Shown in pieces: positions 50,974-62,861 of a stretch of 64,000 nt of DNA. The notes below the pieces were generated by a model. That model did not search any database. It was not told the DNA's origin and saw only the letters and a list, made by a program, of their open reading frames with translations. How positions within the stretch are numbered: position 1 is the first letter of the stretch; each line of letters opens with the position of its first letter. The position numbers and the translations under genes are program-made. Origin of the DNA: Patagioenas fasciata (lineage: Eukaryota; Chordata; Aves; Columbiformes; Columbidae); contig NC_092523.1 of assembly GCF_037038585.1 (NCBI RefSeq), positions 49,369,501 to 49,433,500 of the forward strand. Direction: 5' to 3'.

Positions 50974-52673
50974 TTGAACTTGAGGAAACACGCGTCTGAG
51001 CAAAACTCCCAAACGCTTCCAGGAAAGACACAGGCTCTCCCACAAGCACACAAGTGTTTGCCCTCAGCTATAGATCAAGGACAAGCTTGTGAAGAGATGC
51101 CCTGCTATTCTTTGGCCTTATGGCATCATGTGTTTCGTTCCTCTTGGAGATCGATTGTTAAACGTCTTTCCTAGGGCGACTGTGAAGCATTTGCCAGCGG
51201 AGGAGAAGTAGCACGGAGCAGCATTCAGTACTGCCTACGAGTGTCTTTGCTACCCTACTAGCGGAGCTCCAAGAACAGGCACAAATCTTCACGTACCTTC
51301 CAAATGTGGATTCCCCTGCAGCCCCGTAGGCGGGCGTGCAGTACGCCAACCATCAACGGACGTTTTTCCCCTCAAGCCTGTCAGGACGTTGCTCGTCCGT
51401 CTTTCCCTCAATAGATGGGAGTAGGCGCGCTTGCGGATGTGTGCGTGTGTGTGGCCACGCGTTTGCTTAGGCATCAGTGTGTGAAGAGGTAGGTGCTTTT
51501 CTCTAGCTGCGTGTGCTGGGTGCACGTGGTGCTGGGTGCACATCCCTGGGTGCTCGTGGAAAGGTTTCTGCATGGTTTTCGCTGAGGAATCGTGTGTGTG
51601 CACATGGACAAAGAGAAGGCGCAGCAACCAGGTTCCAGCGCCGAAGAAGGCAAAAGGCAAGGTTTCCGGCGCTATCTCCTTCTCTCCGCAGACCTAGTCG
51701 CGCAAAGCAAGCCGCTAAGCCGGCGACCGGCAAGAGAGCTACAACGAAGCATGCCGAACGGAGAAAATAGCAGCAGCTCATCTGTTCACACCTTGTTTCT
51801 GCCATGTGCTTGAACGCCAAGACGTTCGCGCTTCTGTGAGATGAAAGACGTCCTTCTGCATATGTGGTTGCTCACACCGGTGCACTTGTTAGTGTATCCC
51901 TTCAGTCCTGGGCTGCGGGGCATTCAGAAGTGGCTCTGTGGAGACGTCTGCATAGAGGCAGCTGTCAGAACACGCACACTCGATTGTTCACCAAAACATA
52001 TGCAGACGCGTCCTTAGCCTGTAGATTTGGATGCACAGAGTTCCCTGTGTTCGCAAGAGACAAGGGAATCGCGTCTGTAGGCACAGAAGCAATAGCGGAC
52101 CGTTTCCCTCGGAGTGAACGCGAAGAGCCGTCTATGTACTCGCAGACACGGGAACGTGCCTCAATGCGGTCACAGAGGCAGCAGCTTTTGCACAGATGCT
52201 CTGGTGATTCTGGCACTTTCCAGGCACACTCCTGAAAGTCGCGCACACTGCTGTTCACTCGCTAAACGACCTCTTGGGAAACACGTCTCCGGTCGATGGA
52301 CCGCTCAGATTGCTTCTCGTGTAACTGTGAACTGTGTCAGCGCAGGGAATCCGTCTCTGTTGAGCAGATGTCAATCCTGCCTCTCTTTTGCTTTGTTGCC
52401 TCTACCAAGATGATTTCCCGTTTCTCTCTTCACTGGAGCAGGCAGACACAGCCAACGCACATCAAGTGTCAAGAGACACACTCTGCTGAGCTCAACGCTT
52501 GTGCAGATGCACATGTGCGACGAAGTCAACACACGTGCTTGTGGAGAGAAAGAAAGGGACTCCCAGGCGTGTGGAGCGACGGGGAGAAAGAGCGGGCGCT
52601 GAGGAACACAGTTTCAAACAGACTGTCTCCACACAAACAGGCACCTGTCTGCAGGTATCCTAGATCTTGATTC
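50974..52673 (+). repeat. Satellite unit U31, Q/G hybrid, 1,700 bp
   Basis: The 5' part is Q-type as in U28 (G51033, A51078, G51114, A51284, C51292, G51486). The 3' part carries the G-type G52080 and lacks the acacgcgaac change of U25 and U28. Also T52384 (private), G52441 and A52480; the last is shared only with U32. Confidence 0.95.
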
Positions 52674-54370
52674 TTGAACTTGAGGAAACACGCGTCTGAG
52701 CAAAACTCCCAAACGCTTCCAGGAAAGACACAGGCTCTCCCACAAGCACACAAGTGTTTGCCCTCAGCTATAGATCAGGGACAAGCTTGTGAAGAGATGC
52801 CCTGCTATTCTTTCGCCTTATGGCATCATGTGTTTCGTTCCTCTTGGAGATCGATTGTTAAACGTCTTTCCTAGGGCGACTGTGAAGCATTTGCCAGCGG
52901 AGGAGAAGTAGCACGGAGCAGCATTCAGTACTGCCTACGAGTGTCTTTGCTACCCTACTAGCGGAGCTCCAAGAACAGGCACACATCTTCAGGTACCTTC
53001 CAAATGTGGATTCCCCTGCAGCCCCGTAGGCGGGCGTGCAGTACGCCAACCATCAACGGACGTTTTTCCCCTCAAGCCTGTCAGGACGTTGCTCGTCCGT
53101 CTTTCCCTCAATAGATGGGAGTAGGCACGCTTGCGGATGTGTGCGTGTGTGTGGCCACGCGTTTGCTTAGGCATCAGTGTGTGAAAAGGTAGGTGCTTTT
53201 CTCTCGCTGCGTGTGCGTGCACGTGGTGCTGGGTGCACATCCCTGGGTGCTCGTGGAAAGGTTTCTGCATGGTTTTCGCTGAGGAATCGTGTGTGTGCAC
53301 ATGGACAAAGAGAAGGCGCAGCAACCAGGTTCCAGCGCCGAAGAAGGCAAAAGGCAAGGTTTCCGGCGCTATCTCCTTCTCTCCGCAGACCTAGTCGCGC
53401 AAAGCAAGCCGCTAAGCCGGCGACCGGCAAGAGAGCTACAACGAAGCATGCCGAACGGAGAAAATAGCAGCAGCGCATCTGTTCACACCTTGTTTCTGCC
53501 ATGTGCTTGAACGCCAAGACGTTCGCGCTTCTGTGAGATGAAAGACGTCCTTCTGCATATGTGGTTGCTCACACCGGTGCACTTGTTAGTGTATCCCTTC
53601 AGTCCTGGGCTGCGGGGCATTCAGAAGTGGCTCTGTGGAGACGTCTGCATAGAGGCAGCTGTCAGAACACGCACACTCGATTGTTCACCAAAACATATGC
53701 AGACGCGTCCTTAGCCTGTAGATTTGGATGCACAGAGTTCCCTGTGTTCGCAAGAGACAAGGGAATCGCGTCTGTACGCACAGAAGCAATAGCGGACCGT
53801 TTCCCTCGGAGTGAACGCGAAGAGCCGTCTATGTACTCGCAGACACGGGAACGTGCCTCAATGCGGTCACAGAGGCAGCAGCTTTTGCACAGATGCTCTG
53901 GTGATTCTGGCACTTTCCAGGCACACTCCTGAAAGTCGCGCACACTGCTGTTCACTCGCTAAACGACCTCTTGGGAAACACGTCTCCGGTCGACGGACCG
54001 CTCAGATTGCTTCTCGTGTAACTGTGAACTGTGTCAGCGCAGGGAATCCGTCTCTGTTGAGCAGATGTCAATCCTGCCTCGCTTTTGCTTTGTTGCCTCT
54101 ACCAAGATGATTTCCCGTTTCTCTCTTCACTGGAGCACGCAGACACAGCCAACGCACATCAAGTGTCAAGAGACACACTCTGCTGAGCTCAACGCTTGTG
54201 CAGATGCACATGTGCGACGAAGTCAACACACGTGCTTGTGGAGAGAAAGAAAGGGACTCCCAGGCGTGTGGAGCGACGGGGAGAAAGAGCGGGCGCTGAG
54301 GAACACAGTTTCAAACAGACTGTCTCCACACAAACAGGCACCTGTCTGCAGGTATCCTAGATCTTGATTC
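52674..54370 (+). repeat. Satellite unit U32, 1,697 bp; first unit of the right domain
   Basis: G52733 as in Q-types, but caggtacc is restored. A53127 (ggcacgcttg) and C53205 (tctctcgctg) define the right-domain short type. Private G53475, and C53994, which creates the array's only gtcgac (53989-53994). A54177 is shared with U31. Confidence 0.95.
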
Positions 54371-56070
54371 TTGAACTTGAGGAAACACGCGTCTGAGCAA
54401 AACTCCCAAACGCTTCCAGGAAAGACACAGGCTCTCCCACAAGCACACAAGTGTTTGCCCTCAGCTATAGATCAGGGACAAGCTTGTGAAGAGATGCCCT
54501 GCTATTCTTTCGCCTTATGGCATCATGTGTTTCGTTCCTCTTGGAGATCGATTGTTAAACGTCTTTCCTAGGGCGACTGTGAAGCATTTGCCAGCGGATG
54601 AGAAGTAGCACGGAGCAGCATTCAGTACTGCCTACGAGTGTCTTTGCTACCCTACTAGCGGAGCTCCAAGAACAGGCACACATCTTCAGGTACCTTCCAA
54701 ATGTGGATTCCCCTGCAGCCCCGTAGGCGGGCGTGCAGTACGCCAACCATCAACGGACGTTTTTCCCCTCAAGCCTGTCAGGACGTTGCTCGTCCGTCTT
54801 TCCCTCAATAGATGGGAGTAGGCGCGCTTGCGGATGTGTGCGTGTGTGTGGCCACGCGTTTGCTTAGGCATCAGTGTGTGAAGAGGTAGGTGCTTTTCTC
54901 TAGCTGCGTGTGCTGGGTGCACGTGGTGCTGGGTGCACATCCCTGGGTGCTCGTGGAAAGGTTTCTGCATGGTTTTCGCTGAGGAATCGTGTGTGTGCAC
55001 ATGGACAAAGAGAAGGCGCAGCAACCAGGTTCCAGCGCCGAAGAAGGCAAAAGGCAAGGTTTCCGGCGCTATCTCCTTCTCTCCGCAGACCTAGTCGCGC
55101 AAAGCAAGCCGCTAAGCCGGCGACCGGCAAGAGAGCTACAACGAAGCATGCCGAACGGAGAAAATAGCAGCAGCTCATCTGTTCACACCTTGTTTCTGCC
55201 ATGTGCTTGAACGCCAAGACGTTCGCGCTTCTGTGAGATGAAAGACGTCCTTCTGCATATGTGGTTGCTCACACCGGTGCACTTGTTAGTGTATCCCTTC
55301 AGTCCTGGGCTGCGGGGCATTCAGAAGTGGCTCTGTGGAGACGTCTGCATAGAGGCAGCTGTCAGAACACGCACACTCGCTTGTTCACCAAAACATATGC
55401 AGACGCGTCCTTAGCCTGTAGATTTGGATGCACAGAGTTCCCTGTGTTCGCAAGAGACAAGGGAATCGCGTCTGTACGCACAGAAGCAATAGCGGACCGT
55501 TTCCCTCGGAGTGAACGCGAAGAGCCGTCTATGTACTCGCAGACACGGGAACGTGCCTCAATGCGGTCACAGAGGCAGCAGCTTTTGCACAGATGCTCTG
55601 GTGATTCTGGCACTTTCCAGGCACACTCCTGAAAGCCGCGCACACTGCTGTTCACTCGCTAAACGACCTCTTGGGAAACACGTCTCCGGTCGATGGACCG
55701 CTCAGATTGCTTCTCGTGTAACTGTGAGCTGTGTCAGCGCAGGGAATCTGTCTCTGTTGAGCAGATGTCAATCCTGCCTCGCTTTTGCTTTGTTGCCTCT
55801 ACCAAGATGATTTCCCGTTTCTCTCTTCACTGGAGCAGGCAGACACAGCCAACGCACATCAAGTGTCAAGAGACACGCTCTGCTGAGCTCAACGCTTGTG
55901 CAGATGCACATGTGCGACGAAGTCAACACACGTGCTTGTGGAGAGAAAGAAAGGGACTCCCAGGCGTGTGGAGCGACGGGGAGAAAGAGCGGGCGCTGAG
56001 GAACACAGTTTCAAACAGACTGTCTCCACACAAACAGGCACCTGTCTGCAGGTATCCTAGATCTTGATTC
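54371..56070 (+). repeat. Satellite unit U33, 1,700 bp
   Basis: The 5' part has G54430, private T54599, G54883 and tgg at 54914-54916. The 3' part has C55380, C55636, G55728, T55749 and G55838, a set shared only with the 3' part of U34. Confidence 0.95.
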
Positions 56071-58773
56071 TTGAACTTGAGGAAACACGCGTCTGAGCAA
56101 AACTCCCAAACGCTTCCAGGAAAGACACACGCTCTCCCACAAGCACACAAGTGTTTGCCCTCAGCTATAGATCAGGGACAAGCTTGTGAAGAGATGCGCT
56201 GCTATTCTTTCGCCTTATGGCATCACGTGTTTCGTTCCTCTTGGAGATCGATTGTTAAACGTCTTTCCTAGGGCGACTGTGAAGCATTTGCCAGCGGAGG
56301 AGAAGTAGCACGGAGCAGCATTCAGTACTGCCTACGAGTGTCTTTGCTACCCTACTAGCGGAGCTCCAAGAACAGGCACACATCTTCAGGTACCTTCCAA
56401 ATGTGGATTCCCCTGCAGCCCCGTAGGCGGGCGTGCAGTACGCCAACCATCAACGGACGTTTTTCCCCTCAAGCCTGTCAGGACGTTGCTCGTCCGTCTT
56501 TCCCTCAATAGATGGGAGTAGGCACGCTTGCGGATGTGTGCGTGTGTGTGGCCACGCGTTTGCTTAGGCATCAGTGTGTGAAAAGGTAGGTGCTTTTCTC
56601 TCGCTGCGTGTGCGTGCACGTGGTGCTGGGTGCACATCCCTGGGTGCTCGTGGAAAGGTTTCTGCATGGTTTTCGCTGAGGAATCGTGTGTGTGCACATG
56701 GACAAAGAGAAGGCGCAGCAACCAGGTTCCAGCGCCGAAGAAGGCAAAAGGCAAGGTTTCCGGCGCTATCTCCTTCTCTCCGCAGACCTAGTCGCGCAAA
56801 GCAAGCCGCTAAGCCGGCGACCGGCAAGAGAGCTACAACGAAGCATGCCGAACGGAGAAAATAGCAGCAGCTCATCTGTTCACACCTTGTTTCTGCCATG
56901 TGCTTGAACGCCAAGACGTTCGCGCTTCTGTGAGATGAAAGACGTCCTTCTGCATATGTGGTTGCTCACACCGGTGCACTTGTTAGTGTATCCCTTCAGT
57001 CCTGGGCTGCGGGGCATTCAGAAGTGGCTCTGTGGAGACGTCTGCATAGAGGCAGCTGTCAGAACACGCACACTCGCTTGTTCACCAAAACATATGCAGA
57101 CGCGTCCTTAGCCTGTAGATTTGGATGCACAGAGTTCCCTGTGTTCGCAAGAGACAAGGGAATCGCGTCTGTACGCACAGAAGCAATAGCGGACCGTTTC
57201 CCTCGGAGTGAACGCGAAGAGCCGTCTATGTACTCGCAGACACGGGAACGTGCCTCAATGCGGTCACAGAGGCAGCAGCTTTTGCACAGATGCTCTGGTG
57301 ATTCTGGCACTTTCCAGGCACACTCCTGAAAGCCGCGCACACTGCTGTTCACTCGCTAAACGACCTCTTGGGAAACACGTCTCCGGTCGATGGACCGCTC
57401 AGATTGCTTCTCGTGTAACTGTGAGCTGTGTCAGCGCAGGGAATCTGTCTCTGTTGAGCAGATGTCAATCCTGCCTCGCTTTTGCTTTGTTGCCTCTACC
57501 AAGATGATTTCCCGTTTCTCTCTTCACTGGAGCAGGCAGACACAGCCAACGCACATCAAGTGTCAAGAGACACGCTCTGCTGAGCTCAACGCTTGTGCAG
57601 ATGCACATGTGCGACGAAGTCAACACACGTGCTTGTGGAGAGAAAGAAAGGGACTCCCAGGCGTGTGGAGCGACGGGGAGAAAGAGCGGGCGCTGAGGAA
57701 CACAGTTTCAAACAGACTGTCTCCACACAAACAGGCACCTGTCTGCAGGTATCCTAGATCTTGATTCTTGAACTTGAGGAAACACGCGTCTGAGCAAAAC
57801 TCCCAAACGCTTCCAGGAAAGACACACGCTCTCCCACAAGCACACAAGTGTTTGCCCTCAGCTATAGATCAGGGACAAGCTTGTGAAGAGATGCGCTGCT
57901 ATTCTTTCGCCTTATGGCATCACGTGTTTCGTTCCTCTTGGAGATCGATTGTTAAACGTCTTTCCTAGGGCGACTGTGAAGCATTTGCCAGCGGAGGAGA
58001 AGTAGCACGGAGCAGCATTCAGTACTGCCTACGAGTGTCTTTGCTACCCTACTAGCGGAGCTCCAAGAACAGGCACACATCTTCAGGTACCTTCCAAATG
58101 TGGATTCCCCTGCAGCCCCGTAGGCGGGCGTGCAGTACGCCAACCATCAACGGACGTTTTTCCCCTCAAGCCTGTCAGGACGTTGCTCGTCCGTCTTTCC
58201 CTCAATAGATGGGAGTAGGCACGCTTGCGGATGTGTGCGTGTGTGTGGCCACGCGTTTGCTTAGGCATCAGTGTGTGAAAAGGTAGGTGCTTTTCTCTCG
58301 CTGCGTGTGCGTGCACGTGGTGCTGGGTGCACATCCCTGGGTGCTCGTGGAAAGGTTTCTGCATGGTTTTCGCTGAGGAATCGTGTGTGTGCACATGGAC
58401 AAAGAGAAGGCGCAGCAACCAGGTTCCAGCGCCGAAGAAGGCAAAAGGCAAGGTTTCCGGCGCTATCTCCTTCTCTCCGCAGACCTAGTCGCGCAAAGCA
58501 AGCCGCTAAGCCGGCGACCGGCAAGAGAGCTACAACGAAGCATGCCGAACGGAGAAAATAGCAGCAGCTCATCTGTTCACACCTTGTTTCTGCCATGTGC
58601 TTGAACGCCAAGACGTTCGCGCTTCTGTGAGATGAAAGACGTCCTTCTGCATATGTGGTTGCTCACACCGGTGCACTTGTTAGTGTATCCCTTCAGTCCT
58701 GGGCTGCGGGGCATTCAGAAGTGGCTCTGTGGAGACGTCTGCATAGAGGCAGCTGTCAGAACACGCACACTCG
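54917..58773 (+). repeat. Staggered one-unit tandem duplication across U33-U35
   Basis: A 1,697-bp segment made of the 3' part of U33 plus the 5' part of U34 is repeated as the 3' part of U34 plus the 5' part of U35. Eight or more rare markers recur at exactly 1,697-bp spacing, among them 55636/57333, 55728/57425, 55749/57446, 56198/57895 and 56226/57923. The coordinates are outer limits; the breakpoints lie at about relative 544-1007 of the unit. Confidence 0.88.
56071..57767 (+). repeat. Satellite unit U34, 1,697 bp; centre of a staggered one-unit duplication
   Basis: The 5' part (G56198, C56226, A56524, C56602) equals that of U35. The 3' part (C57077, C57333, G57425, T57446, G57535) equals that of U33. 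This is the pattern left by unequal exchange between adjacent units. Confidence 0.95.
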
Positions 58774-59464
58774 ATTGTTCACCAAAACATATGCAGACGC
58801 GTCCTTAGCCTGTAGATTTGGATGCACAGAGTTCCCTGTGTTCGCAAGAGACAAGGGAATCGCGTCTGTACGCACAGAAGCAATAGCGGACCGTTTCCCT
58901 CGGAGTGAACGCGAAGAGCCGTCTATGTACTCGCAGACACGGGAACGTGCCTCAATGCGGTCACAGAGGCAGCAGCTTTTGCACAGATGCTCTGGTGATT
59001 CTGACACTTTCCAGGCACACTCCTGAAAGTCGCGCACACTGCTGTTCACTCGCTAAACGACCTCTTGGGAAACACGTCTCCGGTCGATGGACCGCTCAGA
59101 TTGCTTCTCGTGTAACTGTGAACTGTGTCAGCGCAGGGAATCCGTCTCTGTTGAGCAGATGTCAATCCTGCCTCGCTTTTGCTTTGTTGCCTCTACCAAG
59201 ATGATTTCCCGTTTCTCTCTTCACTGGAGCACGCAGACACAGCCAACGCACATCAAGTGTCAAGAGACACGCTCTGCTGAGCTCAACGCTTGTGCAGATG
59301 CACATGTGCGACGAAGTCAACACACGTGCTTGTGGAGAGAAAGAAAGGGACTCCCAGGCGTGTGGAGCGACGGGGAGAAAGAGCGGGCGCTGAGGAACAC
59401 AGTTTCAAACAGACTGTCTCCACACAAACAGGCACCTGTCTGCAGGTATCCTAGATCTTGATTC
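57768..59464 (+). repeat. Satellite unit U35, 1,697 bp
   Basis: Shares G57895, C57923, A58221 and C58299 with U34, then departs at A58774. Private A59004 (ctgacactttcc). Confidence 0.95.
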
Positions 59465-61164
59465 TTGAACTTGAGGAAACACGCGTCTGAGCAAAACTCT
59501 CAAACGCTTCCAGGAAAGACACACGCTCTCCCACAAGCACACAAGTGTTTGCCCTCAGCTATAGATCAGGGACAAGCTTGTGAAGAGATGCCCTGCTATT
59601 CTTTCGCCTTATGGCATCATGTGTTTCGTTCCTCTTGGAGATCGATTGTTAAACGTCTTTCCTAGGGCGACTGTGAAGCATTTGCCAGCGGAGGAGAAGT
59701 AGCACGGAGCAGCATTCAGTACTGCCTACGAGTGTCTTTGCTACCCTACTAGCGGAGCTCCAAGAACAGGCACACATCTTCAGGTACCTTCCAAATGTGG
59801 ATTCCCCTGCAGCCCCGTAGGCGGGCGTGCAGTACGCCAACCATCAACGGACGTTTTTCCCCTCAAGCCTGTCAGGACGTTGCTCGTCCGTCTTTCCCTC
59901 AATAGATGGGAGTAGGCACGCTTGCGGATGTGTGCGTGTGTGTGGCCACGCGTTTGCTTAGGCATCAGTGTGTGAAGAGGTAGGTGCTTTTCTCTAGCTG
60001 CGTGTGCTGGGTGCACGTGGTGCTGGGTGCACATCCCTGGGTGCTCGTGGAAAGGTTTCTGCATGGTTTTCGCTGAGGAATCGTGTGTGTGCACATGGAC
60101 AAAGAGAAGGCGCAGCAACCAGGTTCCAGCGCCGAAGAAGGCAAAAGGCAAGGTTTCCGGCGCTATCTCCTTCTCTCCGCAGACCTAGTCGCGCAAAGCA
60201 AGCCGCTAAGCCGGCGACCGGCAAGAGAGCTACAACGAAGCATGCCGAACGGAGAAAATAGCAGCAGCTCATCTGTTCACACCTTGTTTCTGCCATGTGC
60301 TTGAACGCCAAGACGTTCGCGCTTCTGTGAGATGAAAGACGTCCTTCTGCATATGTGGTTGCTCACACCGGTGCACTTGTTAGTGTATCCCTTCAGTCCT
60401 GGGCTGCGGGGCATTCAGAAGTGGCTCTGTGGAGACGTCTGCATAGAGGCAGCTGTCAGAACACGCACACTCGATTGTTCACCAAAACATATGCAGACGC
60501 GTCCTTAGCCTGTAGATTTGGATGCACAGAGTTCCCTGTGTTCGCAAGAGACAAGGGAATCGCGTCTGTACGCACAGAAGCAATAGCGGACCGTTTCCCT
60601 CGGAGTGAACGCGAAGAGCCGTCTATGTACTCGCAGACACGGGAACGTGCCTCAATGCGGTCACAGAGGCAGCAGCTTTTGCACAGATGCTCTGGTGATT
60701 CTGGCACTTTCCAGGCACACTCCTGAAAGTCGCGCACACTGCTGTTCACTCGCTAAACGACCTCTTGGGAAACACGTCTCCGGTCGATGGACCGCTCAGA
60801 TTGCTTCTCGTGTAACTGTGAACTGTGTCAGCGCAGGGAATCCGTCTCTGTTGAGCAGATGTCAATCCTGCGTCGCTTTTGCTTTGTTGCCTCTACCAAG
60901 ATGATTTCCCGTTTCTCTCTTCACTGGAGCAGGCAGACACAGCCAACGCACATCAAGTGTCAAGAGACACGCTCTGCTGAGCTCAACGCTTGTGCAGATG
61001 CACATGTGCGACGAAGTCAACACACGTGCTTGTGGAGAGAAAGAAAGGGACTCCCAGGCGTGTGGAGCGACGGGGAGAAAGAGCGGGCGCTGAGGAACAC
61101 AGTTTCAAACAGACTGTCTCCACACAAACAGGCACCTGTCTGCAGGTATCCTAGATCTTGATTC
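59465..61164 (+). repeat. Satellite unit U36, 1,700 bp
   Basis: Private T59500 and G60872. A59918 as in neighbouring short units, but G59977 and tgg at 60008-60010 as in U28, U31 and U33. G60932 (gagcaggcag). Confidence 0.95.
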
Positions 61165-62861
61165 TTGAACTTGAGGAAACACGCGTCTGAGCAAAACTCC
61201 CAAACGCTTCCAGGAAAGACACACGCTCTCCCACAAGCACACAAGTGTTTGCCCTCAGCTATAGATCAGGGACAAGCTTGTGAAGAGATGCCCTGCTATT
61301 CTTTCGCCTTATGGCATCATGTGTTTCGTTCCTCTTGGAGATCGATTGTTAAACGTCTTTCCTAGGGCGACTGTGAAGCATTTGCCAGCGGAGGAGAAGT
61401 AGCACGGAGCAGCATTCAGTACTGCCTACGAGTGTCTTTGCTACCCTACTAGCGGAGCTCCAAGAACAGGCACACATCTTCAGGTACCTTCCAAATGTGG
61501 ATTCCCCTGCAGCCCCGTAGGCGGGCGTGCAGTACGCCAACCATCAACGGACGTTTTTCCCCTCAAGCCTGTCAGGACGTTGCTCGTCCGTCTTTCCCTC
61601 AATAGATGGGAGTAGGCACGCTTGCGGATGTGTGCGTGTGTGTGGCCACGCGTTTGCTTAGGCATCAGTGTGTGAAAAGGTAGGTGCTTTTCTCTCGCTG
61701 CGTGTGCGTGCACGTGGTGCTGGGTGCACATCCCTGGGTGCTCGTGGAAAGGTTTCTGCATGGTTTTCGCTGAGGAATCGTGTGTGTGCACATGGACAAA
61801 GAGAAGGCGCAGCAACCAGGTTCCAGCGCCGAAGAAGGCAAAAGGCAAGGTTTCCGGCGCTATCTCCTTCTCTCCGCAGACCTAGTCGCGCAAAGCAAGC
61901 CGCTAAGCCGGCGACCGGCAAGAGAGCTACAACGAAGCATGCCGAACGGAGAAAATAGCAGCAGCTCATCTGTTCACACCTTGTTTCTGCCATGTGCTTG
62001 AACGCCAAGACGTTCGCGCTTCTGTGAGATGAAAGACGTCCTTCTGCATATGTGGTTGCTCACACCGGTGCACTTGTTAGTGTATCCCTTCAGTCCTGGG
62101 CTGCGGGGCATTCAGAAGTGGCTCTGTGGAGACGTCTGCATAGAGGCAGCTGTCAGAACACGCACACTCGATTGTTCACCAAAACATATGCAGACGCGTC
62201 CTTAGCCTGTAGATTTGGATGCACAGAGTTCCCTGTGTTCGCAAGAGACAAGGGAATCGCGTCTGTACGCACAGAAGCAATAGCGGACCGTTTCCCTCGG
62301 AGTGAACGCGAAGAGCCGTCTATGTACTCGCAGACACGGGAACGTGCCTCAATGCGGTCACAGAGGCAGCAGCTTTTGCACAGATGCTCTGGTGATTCCG
62401 GCACTTTCCAGGCACACTCCTGAAAGTCGCGCACACTGCTGTTCACTCGCTAAACGACCTCTTGGGAAAAACGTCTCCGGTCGATGGACCGCTCAGATTG
62501 CTTCTCGTGTAACTGTGAACTGTGTCAGCGCAGGGAATCCGTCTCTGTTGAGCAGATGTCAATCCTGCCTCGCTTTTGCTTTGTTGCCTCTACCAAGATG
62601 ATTTCCCGTTTCTCTCTTCACTGGAGCACGCAGACACAGCCAACGCACATCAAGTGTCAAGAGACACGCTCTGCTGAGCTCAACGCTTGTGCAGATGCAC
62701 ATGTGCGACGAAGTCAACACACGTGCTTGTGGAGAGAAAGAAAGGGACTCCCAGGCGTGTGGAGCGACGGGGAGAAAGAGCGGGCGCTGAGGAACACAGT
62801 TTCAAACAGACTGTCTCCACACAAACAGGCACCTGTCTGCAGGTATCCTAGATCTTGATTC
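61165..62861 (+). repeat. Satellite unit U37, 1,697 bp
   Basis: Right-domain short type with A61618 and C61696, no tgg. Private C62399 (gattccggc) and A62470 (gggaaaaacg). Confidence 0.95.

Larger units (their letters stand above)
37455..52673 (+). repeat. Higher-order trimer block 2 (M-G-Q), periods 5,061 and 5,079 bp, 3 copies
   Basis: M-type units U23, U26 and U29; G-type units U24, U27 and U30; Q-type units U25, U28 and U31. The first period is 18 bp shorter because U25 carries the deletion and U28 does not. The 3' part of U22 resembles that of U25 and U28 (C36932), so the amplified segment probably starts inside U22. Confidence 0.9.
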
